From NCBI GenBank assembly GCA_037954325.1, contig JBBMNZ010000014.1, forward strand, positions 11,816,956-11,880,955: a stretch of 64,000 nucleotides of DNA, in the 5' to 3' direction. The notes under the pieces were generated by a model, which had not been told where the DNA came from, did not search any database, and saw nothing but the letters and a program-made list of their open reading frames with translations. Within the stretch, counting starts at the first letter, position 1, and each line of letters begins with the position of its first letter. Of this stretch, positions 42,436 to 58,300 are shown piece after piece. The translations under genes were made by a program, and so were the position numbers. The DNA comes from Fistularia commersonii (taxonomy: Eukaryota; Chordata; Actinopteri; Syngnathiformes; Fistulariidae).

Positions 42436-45400
42436 ATACACATATACAAGGAAGAGCAAACCTTTTTAATTAGCCTCATGAGTAAGTGTTTAGCTTTGGC
42501 ATCGCAAGAAAAAAAAAAAATCAAACTTTCAGTTCTTCCAAATCAAAGTGGTCAAAATTTGACCCAAAAAGGTACAGATGAATCCCCAAGAGCAGAGGAG
42601 CATTACTTGACTTGCAGATGGATTTTGAAATAAGTCCTCCATGTTCCACGCAGACATCTTTGTTTCTACAGTGTTTACTCTGGTCTGACCCCCTCCATCC
42701 AGAGAATGTGAGCAACATGCCAGTCACATGGGACTTGAACTGGACCTATTTTTCTGCTCTGGTGGGTAGAGAGTCATGTTGACAAGCGTTTGCAGAAAGG
42801 CAAAGGAGCTTCTGTCCTTTGGAGGTGCAGTGGTGCAGAAAGAACAACACAAACAAATTCAAGTGCTACAGAAAGGTCCCTCAAATTATTACTGAAGATG
42901 CAACGTGCTCCTCATAATGATCTAGATCCAATTTTCCTTCCAATGGCCTCTTGTGGATCATCAGTGGTTGACTGCAAGAACTCAGATGCCACATTGACAT
43001 GACCATGACAAAACAGTCAATTAATGTTGTGGATGACTGTGTGACAGTCTGCTTTGCTATTCTTGTATGCTGATAGTTATGACCCAGTGATTCAGCACTA
43101 TCAGTTTATTGTGGTGTTTATGTTTCCTTTTCCAACACCCAAGGACACTAATCACACTAGTACATCATAAAAGCTTAATAGGTTTCCATAGATTAGCATA
43201 TGACATGTTCATGAATTAGAATACTTATTGTAGCATGTGGAAATAAAGATAATGCAAACCAGATCATCAATTATAGCTGCTCATATGATGAATCAATTGG
43301 ATATGATGGTTAACAACGAAAAAAAAAAAAACACCTACCAGCTGTCTGACAAATCTCAGCTCATAAACAATATAATACCATAATATCCAGAGTAGCTAAC
43401 ACCCCCTTGGAGATTGACTGATAAGCCATCCCTCAAAGCAGCAAAAATGCAATCAAAGAGACTAAGATCCACAATCTCGAATATCTTTGAGGATTATAGT
43501 TTGATCATGCATTAATTGACCAACTGTTACTTTTCAAGTGATATTATTACATACAATCCGGTCTACAAGGCTGAAGGGGAGACCAGACAAGGCTTATTAA
43601 CGATCAATGATGTTTTCATCTTCATATGAGTTATATGGATGCTGAATACTGATCACTTGTACCAATACAATTGACTGATTTCGAACCGTATAGACATTAT
43701 TTGAGATTTACTGACCGCCGTTGCTGAGGAATGGAAGCTTTGAGTATTTTTTCCTTTTTCTTTTGGTCTATCCTCTTTCTGTCTTGATCATAACTCAAAC
43801 TTGGTCCCTCTTGAATTCTAAACTGAAAATGAGGCAAAGGGATCAACCCAAGACATATATTGACAGATACAAGGCCCATTCTGAGATTTTTAAAGAACAC
43901 GCGCCCATTATTGTTGCATTATATTTCTCTGCAGAGACCAGCTTTGGAGTGTTTGTTTTTGATTAGGAATGTTTAATGTCCTCTACACATTCAATTATCA
44001 GCAGCCTGCTCTGCCAGTCGATAGTCATCCGCTCATTAATGGCCCCGAACTGATTACCAAGGACAGAGAGAGAAATGGGTGAAATGTTATTCATTCAAAA
44101 CGTTAATTAAATCCTCCTAGGTGGGCTTTTCAATCCCATTAGAAACTCTGCTGGCATTTTAACAAATACCACCTATTGTGACAGCATGAGAAAAAATAAC
44201 AGTGATTGTGAAGCACTTTTGCTAGTTTATTTGTAGTGTTGCCTTCTAAATGGTTGTGCTTAAAGAACAACAACATTCAATTTTGTGTTTCAGTTGCGTA
44301 CATAAAATAAACCTTTCACACTAGAGGCAAGACATGGTTGTATCAACATGGTTGTATCTCTTTGGCGCAGAAAGGGAAAGCACTCTCTGATGGATATCAA
44401 TGTCATGTCAGAACCTTTGTGCTTTCCTGCTTATTTCTCTTGTTCAATATAAAATAATTAATGCCAAAAATACATTTTGTGTCTTCTTTTTTGCAGCCAA
44501 TGTTGTGTAGACACTTGCTTTTCTCATGATACTGAGCGGAATTAATGAAGTCTTTGCCAAACACACTGAGTGACCTACTCTTGATAGAATGTTTTCCTCT
44601 ACAGTCTGCATCAAACGATACTCTCCACATCCTCATGCACCATATTGTTAGTGCTGAGAAGGATATTTCAGTTGAAGACTTCTCAAAAGGCTGAACCAGG
44701 CACACTGCCAACAGCATATTATTCATTTCTTGGGCCCCTGGGTTTTGGATCCCCCACCAGAACTGAATAGGCAGGATTCACATGAGTGTGTATTTGTGCC
44801 AGATTTAATTCTCCTGGAAATGTCAGTGCTGCACCTTATGGCTCCCAGCTGCAATTTACCTTGTTGCTGCAACACACCAGCATCAACTATGGCAAACGTT
44901 AAAAGGAATTTCTGCCTGGACCATTTCCCTTTCCCGCTGGGCGTTCTCCTCGTGTTATTGTTGAAACTCCTGTGACGTAGAGTATCTCAAGGATGCTGAG
45001 CTCTGACATTCTCTGTCAATAATCAATTTTTACTGCATGGTGTAATGGTTCTTGGGGGTACATAGAGTGACACCACATCCCAATCTACTGTAGATAGTTT
45101 ATTTTGCATAAAATGCTTTCCTGGCCCTTTCTTTGATAGCTCTGTGTAATAAGTTATGTCTAGTATGGCTTCTTAGTATCCCAGAAGGATGGTACTCAGC
45201 CTGTCTGTAAGCAGATGTAATTTCGATAGACTGGAGAACAGCAGTGACAAGCCCCAGACAAACACTACAGTTGCATTTGACATCTGTGTTAGTTCAGTGT
45301 TCAGAAATATTGTTTCGGTATAAGCCTGCAGTTGGCTAACTAATTCAGTTGTCAAACTTCTGCCCTGTCAGCTCTCTGTGTGTTGCCATTTTCAAATTCC

Positions 45401-47250
45401 CCCCTTCTCCGACAAACAATTACTGCCTCTGAGTCAGCTTGTTGCAACCTGGTAGCAGCTTACAAGCTGACAATAGCAGGTTTTGATACAGGCTTTGATT
45501 AGGCGATAAGCCCGGCCTGCCAACTTCTTTCAGGAAATAGTTATAAAGCAAGACGAAGTACATACTTATACCATGTTAACGCATAGGATTTCCCTTTATC
45601 ATGGGTTTGCTGAAGCCTATTTTAACAACATTGGCTCTGCTCCTTCCAATGCATTTGTGAGAGACCTCGCAGAAAAAATATGTGAGAAAGTCTTACAGAT
45701 AGATGATAAATTGTTGGGTCAAATGTCTTTGCAGTGCTGGAACAACATCCAGACAGGACGTCTGGATGTATGAGACTTCATCCATTTAGACTCAATCAAT
45801 GTAAAATATCAAATGTTTTAAAAAGTTTAAAGGAACTTAATTTCAGCTTTCAGTTTTTTTGCAGAAAAAATGTGTTCGTAGAATATTAGGATATCAGTGA
45901 GATATATGTTATGGTGAATGTGACAAAACCAATTGTTTTTCTTAAATATTTGTAGCAGTAGATATGGATTTGAATTTGTTCGAAGACATATCTTGACATA
46001 TTCCAAGGAATCTTGACTGGGTCAAAGTGATATTGGAGCCAAATTTGTGGGGAAAAAATGATGAAATAGGTATTACTGTGATTTATGGCGAGAAAAATAT
46101 ATTGCTCTCTCAGTTACCTTGAGTTCAAGTGAACATTAGAGCCAGATTTAGCAGTGTTCATAAGATACTGTGTAATGGACAGATGAAAACGCTAAACCTG
46201 AGCATTAAAAAGGCTCCGTTGTTGTTGATTCTATATAATTTGAGCTATGAACGATGCATGATATATAGAAAACAAACAAAATAAGCAAAGGGGGTCAGAG
46301 TCATATACAGCAGGAAAGCCAAAGTTCCCTCAAAAGAAACCATGCCAGTGTCAGACAAATGCAGCGCAGCCCAGTGAAGGTCAACGGCTAACAAACCAGC
46401 AGCCACGGATCCAGTGAAATAGGTGAGGTGAGGGCTGCACCAGCATCTAACAACCTGCTGTGAATCAGAATGGAAACCAGTTTTTCTACAGATACCGCTG
46501 CTTTGAGAAGCATAGTAACTGTGAGAGTTGATTAATGTTTAAGAGTTATGAAAGCTGAAGGGGACAAGTGTAAATATTACTGAGCTTTGCAGCAGACGTT
46601 GATCTGATCATAAAATGCTCCCTGACTCTGAGGCATGAGCCTCAGAAAAATATCGCGAATGTAATTGCTAAATTGATGTAGATTCAGCATAAAGGGATGA
46701 TATTTCTAGCTTTCATCATAAGCATCTGAGACTGGGCTAAAAATAAACCAATGCCCAGGATACTGCGTGTCTTTGAATTCATTGCTCCAGTTATTCACAG
46801 TTCAGTACACACTCACCTTTGCCTGGCTAGATAACTGCATTCTCCTTATACAATCACTATGATGTTTTCATTGAGCCACATGGGACCCCGGGTGCGATCA
46901 CAAAGACACAACCTCCTCTACTCCCTAACCTGTTGCCTGCAGTCAATCATGGTGCGCAGGTACCAGTTGTACAGAGGAGGAGCTGGCGTATCTGCCAGAA
47001 GCTACGTTTAACGGATTCAGGGCAAATGAAGCTTAACTGCTGAAACAGATTCTGACAGGTTCAGTTTTACCTCGTTCAAATGAATACTCTATGGAAACGC
47101 CGGTCGAAAATTGCAGTTTCTCCTTTTTATTCTTGGTCAATAGGTGATTTGATGAATTACTGTTGTATTTCATTTTGTTTTTTTCTGGCAGTTGTGTTGT
47201 CATCAAATTCAGCTTTTTTCTTTCAATAGGCAGTCACTCTGAAAAACAAT
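39196..47250. other. Intergenic or distal upstream region, no gene recognised
   Basis: AT-rich, with a (TA)n tract at 42398-42431. Segments around 43985-44190 and 45395-45545 are free of simple repeats and more balanced in composition, but I can assign no function. None of the ORFs (for example 44403-44726) shows a known motif. Confidence 0.4.
42396..42431. repeat. (TA)n microsatellite
   Basis: About 18 TA units. Confidence 0.95.
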
Positions 47251-47254
47251 GAGA

Positions 47255-48630
47255 TGAAGTGTTGTATTTTCCTTCGACCAGTTTATCCACACATCAACAA
47301 CATCCTAAAACTTGCTTCAAGAACACAACCATCGTCCCCCTCCCCAAGAGGAGCCCACCCACCTGCCTGAACTACAGCCCAAACACTCACTCCAATCGTC
47401 ATGAAGTGCTTCGAGAGAGTGGTGCTGGCCTACATACAGAATGACATCCCAGAAACCAAACAGGTCCACCTCAGATGCAATAGCTGCCTCCCTCCACTAC
47501 TCCCTCTCCCACCTAGAAAACAAGGACTCCTACATCAGGATGCTCTTTGTGGACTACGGGCACTTATGAACAAGTTCACTCCTCGGGGATGTGTCCTCAG
47601 CCCCATCCTCGACACCATGTTCACCCATGAATGTGTTGCCTTCCATGAGGACAATATCATCCAGAAGTTCACAGACACCGCAGTGATAGGACGCATCACC
47701 GGTGGAGACGAAATGGCCAACAGGATGGAGGTGGCCAGTCTGGTGAAGTGGTGTGAGGACATCAACCTCACCCTCAACACGAATAAGACCAAAGAGATGA
47801 TAGTGGACATAAGGAGGGAGAGCAGACATCATCAGCCACTATTCTTCAAAGTCTTGAGGTTTAGGGAGTGAGCAGCTTCAAATACCTCGATGTCCACATA
47901 AGCAACAACCTCACCTGGTCCCTCAACACCACGCAGACGGTCAGGAGAGCTCAACAGGGACTCTACTTCCTGAGGAGGCTGAGGAGGTTTGGCATGTCAC
48001 CTAAGTTCTTCCACGACTTCTACAGCTGCATTGTTGAGAGCATCCTGACCAGCTGCATCACTGTGTGGTACGGCACTACCACTGCCCTGGACCGCCGATC
48101 CCTGCAGTGAGGGGTAAAGACTGCAGAGAAGATCACCAAAACCCCACTGCCTTCTCTGCAGAGCATTTACTACCACAGAGTCCACAGGAGAGCTGCCTCC
48201 AAGGAGGTAAGGACCATGGACCACACACATACCTACCCTCCAGCCAGAGGTACAGGAGTTAGAAATGTAGAATAACACGATTAAAGAGCTCATTTTATCC
48301 AACTGCCATCAGACTCTTAAACAGCTGACACTCATTCTTCTTGCATATATAAAGTCTTCTGCCCACTTAAATTGCACTCATCCTTGCACCTGCACTTTGT
48401 GAGTTGCATACCAAGCCGCACTCAAATGTCTTATTGCACTGCCACTGTTCTATTGTGCTGTTCATATTCATATCTATAATCATATTTATAATAATGTTTC
48501 CACTCTTCCTATCAGCATATATCCAAATGCACCGCGGACAGCAAAGTAGAAATTTCACGATACAGGGAAACACGTTTCTACACTGTACATGTGACAATAA
48601 AGGCTTTGAATCTTCAATCTTCAATATTTT
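47255..48630 (+). mobile_element. 5'-truncated non-LTR retrotransposon (jockey/L2/Rex-like LINE), inactive
   Basis: Reverse-transcriptase relics occur in order in several frames: CFKNTTIVPLPKRSPPTCLN at the left, MKCFERVVLAYIQ, then KFTDTAVIGRITGGDE, VKWCEDINLTLNTNKTKEM, FKYLDVHISNNLTWSLNT, QQGLYFLRRLRRFGMSP and ILTSCITVWYGTTTALDRR. It ends near GTGACAATAAAGGCTTTGAA with a TCTTCAA repeat tail at 48608-48624. The 5' part (endonuclease) is absent. At least two frameshifts and a stop after RRSLQ break the frame. The usual catalytic FADD box is shortened to FTD, so one catalytic Asp is missing. Confidence 0.85.
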
Positions 48631-48639
48631 TCGATATTT

Positions 48640-51821
<3,182 letters not shown>

Positions 51822-54800
51822 GGCACTATCAAGGTGGAAAGGTGTCATATAAAGAGTCCTTTTACTCTGTACATCATCAAGAGCTTTAGAAAATGTCTTG
51901 CCATTTATTTCTTTGTGATACAATAATTCTGTAGGCTGAGTAGCTCTTCATGGATAGAAAGCTTACGGTGAAATTGTGTGTGAACATACTCCACTTACTT
52001 ATTGTTGGTTCTATAGCAGCAGATGCACCGCTACTGCCACTGACATTAAATGAAAAATACCACTAACATTAAATTAATAAAAGTAGGTAAGCAGGCAAAT
52101 ATAATGCAACATTGCCTTTAGATTTGGTTCTCTGGCTTTATTTTCTATTCAGTATAAGAAGAAAAAAAAACAAGAAATACAACACAAAACAGGGAAGACC
52201 CATAATACAAACATATAAAAACAAAAACAAAACGGATGCAAAGGGAAACCATCAAATTTTGGACATCTGGGCAGAAATCATTTTGCCTCACTAAACTCTT
52301 CTGCTTAAGATTGAGCAAAGAACTGAGTGGATTTAATTTCATGTGAGATTAAATTACATTTTCAAATAAATGCTTGAGGACTGAAAGGCTATTCTGCATC
52401 AAAAAATATCACTTATCCTGAGGTATCTATTTGTCCCGGGTCAAACCAGACCTAATAGATACACGCACTGAGCATGAGGAAGTGAATGACGGTGAATTTT
52501 GTAATGAACGTTATCCCGGCTCTCAACAGCTACCAAGCCTTACTTTAGAGAGATATTGCACTATCTAAAGTTATAGCGGCTTATAAACACAGAGGACACC
52601 TGCTTTGACATGATATCTCTGGGGACAAGGTATCCAGACATGAACACTGCTGTTTTAAATTCCTTATCACCAGAGTCACTTTATCCTGCAAGGATCCAAC
52701 TGTGGAGGAGAAACCTCCGCTCACAACACATGCCAATATCCTTTACATTAAACCACAGAATATTTACAACCTTACATCTATTAGGTGGCCAGAAACATAA
52801 CTTTTGCTGGTCTCCTCTCCACACAGCTGTGCCTATTTGGATTTCCATCAAGCCTGCTTTTAATGGGAGCTGTTGTAATCACTGCCTGTAGGCCTATGGC
52901 ATCTCTGGTTTAATCTTGGTTCCAAACTCCTTGGGCCCAGAGCTCTCTCTCTCTCTTATGTCAGCCTTGCTTTCATCATGCAGGGAAATCTCAACATGGA
53001 GGAACACCTACAAACCACTGAAATATGTATCGTCATACCCTGAAACTGACAAATGTGTGCAGTTTACACCAGTTGAGTGTTGGAAATCAGTGCCTTGAAT
53101 TCCAACACAACAGCACCTACACGCTGTGCTCCACTTTGGTCTTCATCCCCAACAGATGGGAGAAAGAAATGTGTGACAGGCATTACTGTCAGCGCAGACA
53201 AAAGCAACAGGGACAAGAGCAACAGGAAAGTATCTCTGGCTTGTTTTTCCACCTGTCTTGCTTTCTGTCTGTTATGCAGCTACTTTGATACATTTCCATG
53301 AAAACAGCAAGGCAGAGCAGGTATATGTCATTGCCCCGGGTGAAGGAACAACCCAAATGAACAGGAGGAAGCAGCGCTGGAAGATTTTTGTTATCTTCGT
53401 TTCTCCAGCCCAAGTGCTGCAGGGCAATTCAAGCTGCAGCTTTGCACTTGTTTAATAATCACTCACCTGTCACATTTTTCTCTCTCTCTCCCTCTTACAA
53501 ACACACACACAGACACACACACACTGTTTATGAAAGCTGTGTTCTGAATAACCACAATGAGGTATGTATCCCACATCAAGATCGTGGCAAATGGTTATAT
53601 CCATGTTCAAATTTCACCTTAATTAAAAATGCATTTATCTCTTGGGTGTCTTTGACTTCACATCCATGTATTTTATTTTCTTTCTTCATCCCAACTTTCA
53701 TTTTATTGTGTCACATTTTTCTTTTATTCCTGTCGTTCTCTTTCAATCTTCAATCTTACAATCACAAAATCATTCCATCAAAATGATTTTTATGTAATTG
53801 AATGAAAAAACTGTGTTACTTTGTTTAAAAGATGTACATGTCTTGTGCCTGCTACGTTTAACCCGAACTTATGCAATAGAAATGTTGCCTCAATGTGCCT
53901 AAGCCGGGACCTGTATTCTCCAGAGATGTGAAACCTCTTGAGACAATTTGTATGCGACAACTCTAAAAGATCCAGGCTGCTCTGTACATACAAGGTTATA
54001 TGGAGCAGTACAGATCCCATTTTTAAGAGGCTCAGAGTCTCTCAATGCCATTTAGGAGCTTCTTGGACATTATGACAAAGTGGAGGGGTGCAGTACTATT
54101 CATCTTCCAGCTGTGGCCAGGAGCCTCTGACACTTCAGCAGACAGAGGGAAATGAAAAGAGGGTGCAGCAGCCAATGGGACTGTACTTTATCTGCCAAAA
54201 GACTTGGCTTATCCTCTAGCTGTGTGGGCACTGCCTTTGAATCCAAACAATATGGCTGCAGAATGTAGGGCAAGTGAGAAAAGAAGCTTGGATGGTTACG
54301 TTGCGGCTGAAAAAGCTATCAGCAAACTCTGCAGAGGATTTTAAAGTTGTGGCAACCTCAGATGAGAGGTATTTAAATATATTGAGAATGTTCGGGATGT
54401 TTTTCAAAAAAAATCTGTGTTAATTACAACTTGGCTTTATTTCTTTAGCTCTCTGTTGTGATAAACTCCACTCGCCAATTTGATGACCACTGGGAAAACA
54501 ACAATATGACGACAACAAAATTGAACAGGATCGCAAGACATTAGCAGCCAGATGGTAGGGCTCTGAGGGATGCTGAGCAAGATTGTACATCAACTTCCTA
54601 ACTGTCCCATCCATTTCTTTTAAGATAGATTTTTCTAACTGGTACTCTGGAAATACCAAAGCTTTTGTGATGTTATTTTGTGCATTTCAGCCATTGTTCT
54701 CTTAGTGAAGTATTATGTGGGAAGACTAAGGAAAGTGCAGGCAATGTACCTAATAAGTTCAGTGCAGGCTGAATAAGTGTTATCAGGACAATTTTAATAA

Positions 54801-54854
54801 AACTATCATAACTGAGGTTCCACTTTCTGTTCTTGGGTACCCTTAACAACATGC
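51822..54854. other. Intergenic, no recognised feature
   Basis: Minor CA tract at about 53501-53524. ORFs such as 53388-53786 show no known motif. Confidence 0.45.
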
Positions 54855-54960
54855 ATAGCCATGATGTCTTGCACTGCTAAGTGGCTGCCTGCTGCTCATG
54901 GGTTAAATGCAGTGGTCAAACTTTCACTGATGTTGTGCACCATGCATAACGCAATGTGGT
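54855..54960 (+). repeat. SINE-like repeat fragment, related to 7381-7640
   Basis: Shares GGGTTAAATGCAGTGGTCAA and the following TTTC-TGATGTTGTGC text with the SINE-like repeat in intron 2. The tRNA-like head is missing or unrecognisable. Confidence 0.5.
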
Positions 54961-55148
54961 TAAGTTAAGGGTTTCTTCTTTCCTTTATCCTTTTGAAAAA
55001 TACTCACCAAAAGTAAAACTGTGAACTGCAAAAAAATATAATCTATCAAATTATTCTTTATTAATTGAATTGGGATTTTGGTGTGGAAAAATTTACAATT
55101 CATTCTCTTAAGGTGTCTGTGGAGGTTCTCAGTCATCCAGATCATGGT

Positions 55149-55348
55149 TAATTCTTGTCAAAATCTTCATCTTGTAGCAATTTTACTTTATTTGCTTTCC
55201 TTGAAAACATGTCACCTCTCAGAGGCTTCTTCAGTTTGAGTGGACAGTTCAAACTGGAGAAGCCTTGAAGACAGGAGGTGAAATGCCTTCTAGGGAAAGA
55301 AAATCCCGTCCAGTTACTACAAGAAGACTATTTTGACAAGAATTCTCT
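55149..55348. repeat. 200-bp imperfect hairpin (inverted repeat) element
   Basis: Outer arms AATTCTTGTCAAAATCTTCA and, on the right, the complement of AGACTATTTTGACAAGAATT. Inner arms CACCTCTCAGAGGCTTCTTC and the complement of GAGAAGCCTTGAAGACAGGA. The centre is at about 55248. Flanking text GGTTCTCAGTCATCCAGATC resembles a dispersed fish repeat, possibly part of a Penelope-like element; that identity is from memory and uncertain. Confidence 0.7.
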
Positions 55349-58300
55349 GAAGGTGTTGAGTCCCTTGAAATATCATGGTGCAATCATGACAAACTACTGT
55401 CAGCAAAGGCAACCCTTCAAAACTGGCATTTGCAAAGAAGAGTGATATAAAACAATGATGTTTTTCCCCCCAGGTATTTCCTTTGTATGATGCTGAAGGG
55501 GCCATAGTAACCATATTCTTTACTAGCTCTTGTGCAACCCATGCCCATCCTTTAAAGAAGAAATACTTTATAGGAAGAGACTAATGGATAATCCACAGTA
55601 ATTGAGTCTGTGTTATGGCAGTAAATAGTAATAGTAAAAGTCATCGTCCAGACACTTAACTATGGGAACATCTTAAAGGCTTTATACAAAACTCATAAAT
55701 GAACCTCAGGTGAAAGTACTATTATACCTCAGGGAGAAGGTTTTAAAAATTCTAAAGGATTATACAGTCATTCAGTTTCAACAATCAACTTTTACCATGC
55801 ACACACACATGCACACACATTATACACGACTTGTACTATTGTGTGTTCATCTTAAAACATATAGTTGCACCAGTTATGAAAACTGACATTCAGATGTCAC
55901 AACTGGTTCCACAAGAAAAACAGAATCCAGCAAGATGCCGACATCTATCCACCATTTTACAAACAACATGAAAGTGATTATTGATCCCAAACATCCTGCC
56001 TTTGCTCCACAATAAATAAAGAAAATTCATCTTCACCATTCAAAATGCAATAAACCTGAATTATCAAATTGTACTTTAACAATAAGCTCTTTATCAGCCT
56101 CTTGCACCACACAGAAATTAAATCTTTGTATCCTTCAGCCAAAGAGAAGTTAGTTGTCCTGCACAGCAGGTGGTCTCTCTCTCACTTTCTATAACTTGTC
56201 AGATTTATTGGCTGGACAAATTCAACTCTTGTGCTCAAGAGTTGCAAGGAAAGTTTGCGATCATGTTTCTGGTATTCTTCAGAACTTTAAGAACCATACT
56301 TTTGTGTAACAGCAGTTGAAATGACAAGCAGTAATTTCATTTATGCACTCAAAATTGCCCTCTGAAAGCAGCACAGACAGGGAAAAATGTTTTGGGGATG
56401 ACATGAACTGCTAGCATTGTAGTCAGAGTGCTGTATCAAAATAAGAGAGGGACTGTGCCCAGAACAAAGCCCTGCAGTTAGTAACTCTGATCCACACCAT
56501 TAAACTCAATAAAAACTGTGGAGAATATAAAGAAGGAATTCAAACTTAGTTAAACTTAATGTAATGGTTTGACTGTTGTTATCCTCCACTCATAGTCATA
56601 CTTCCTTAAATGAACTAAGAGCAAATTACAGCATTGGTACTGGGAACCTCGATGTTATAATTAGTATCATAACACTAGCTATCGCTCCATTAATGCAACG
56701 CTCAGTACCGAGTTGTATTTGCTGTGTAAAGTTTACATTTATCAGGTTTAGATCGTTCATTTGAGCACGTTTCTAAGGGCGGCTGGTTGGGGTCTTACTT
56801 TAAATCCCCCGTGGCTATGAATCACATCCTGATAGTAATTTACCCAGTATCTAGAGCCTACCATGAAATTAGAATAGGATTTCCCCTTTAAAATTTTAAA
56901 TGATTTTGAAAAAGTGTAATGGAAGTCACAGCCAGAGTGGTCTTCAAAACAGCATACCTATTAAAAACACATTTTCACACAGCTAGATATGATATAGAAC
57001 AAACATCTCTCTCCAAAGTGTACTTCTTGTAATTATGTTTATTTCCAGCCATGTTCTTAAACACTAGTATGGCAGCCAGTTAGACTTACAGCCACAGCAG
57101 GAGGTTTGTATTTTCCTGTTGAGCAGTTGGGGGCAAAATGACTCTGTGGTCCTGGAACAACATTCTTGTCTGTGCAGCTTAACCTCATGTTGTCTTGCTT
57201 TCAGCAGTGCACATTAACATTTTAAGAAGGAGCAGTCAATGCCTACACAAAAGAAAAAAAGAAAAGAAAAAAAAAATGGAATTTGCAGTCGAAGATTTCA
57301 GTGCCCTGACATTTTGCCATCCATGTTCATTTCACCTCCCTCCGGAGATTCTGCCATATTGTTGCGAGAATCACAGCACTGTCCACTTAAATGTCGAATA
57401 GCTTCTTCCTTTACTTTGCATAGTGATTATAATGACTCATCCTCTTACAGAAGAGCTAATCTTAGCATCCATTTAGCAAAGAAGTGTTCCACCATTATGA
57501 CAAGTGACCCCTATTTCTTCTTATGGAAATGACTGCTTCCTGCTTGAATCAGAGAATGGCCAGCAGGCACATAATTCAAATAGTGTCCAGAAAAGTGCTG
57601 TGCCTGCAGATTACAAAGACGCCATTGAACTGCGTGAAATATTAAAGCATGAAGACCAGCGAGGAAATATGCTGCAAAATGTCTGCAGTTTGTACAGTTA
57701 ACTGTAACTGAGAGAATCGCCGGGCCTTCCGCCATCAGTCTGCCAGTTAACAGACTCGATAAAGTGGACAGATTTTCAGAAGCTAGGGAGACTAAGATGC
57801 GCACCATAATTACATTTAAAACAGATGGGCACACAAATGCAGGTTGGCAGTAATCGAGAATACGCTGAAATTGAGGACATAAAAGCACAGGCGATGTGAA
57901 AGAGCAGCCAGAGGAGATGAAGAAAATAAAAGAGACAAAATGAAAGGAAACAAAAAGAAGCAATGAGAAAGAGAGAGCGAACACTCAGATCAGGGGTAAT
58001 CAAGCATGAGGCAGTTGTGCAAAATTTACAGCTGTAATTTGGAATCCCATAGCCTTGGCATCTGGATAAAAAGGGAGGCACAACAGATTCTCATTTGCCA
58101 GAAACAGTTCATGCTTGGTGGGCGTTTCTGTCACCACTTTCCTCCGTCCTCATCCTCTGTCTCACTGCAATACCTCTCCATCCTACTCGCTGCACAAATT
58201 GAACCTGCATCACACACAGGCAGCACAGCTACACTATACCTGAGCAGCCAGCCTTGAAGACTCACCATCAAGAGGGATAATTTCGGTTGTGGGTGGCAAA

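Noticed and set aside
47535..48302. Antisense ORFs of 91-101 codons
   Set aside because: Shadows of the LINE reverse-transcriptase remnant on the other strand.
57511..58081. Hydrophobic minus-strand ORFs (157 and 101 codons) that look like membrane proteins
   Set aside because: Hydrophobicity comes from T-rich antisense DNA; the two overlap in different frames and show no conserved pattern.
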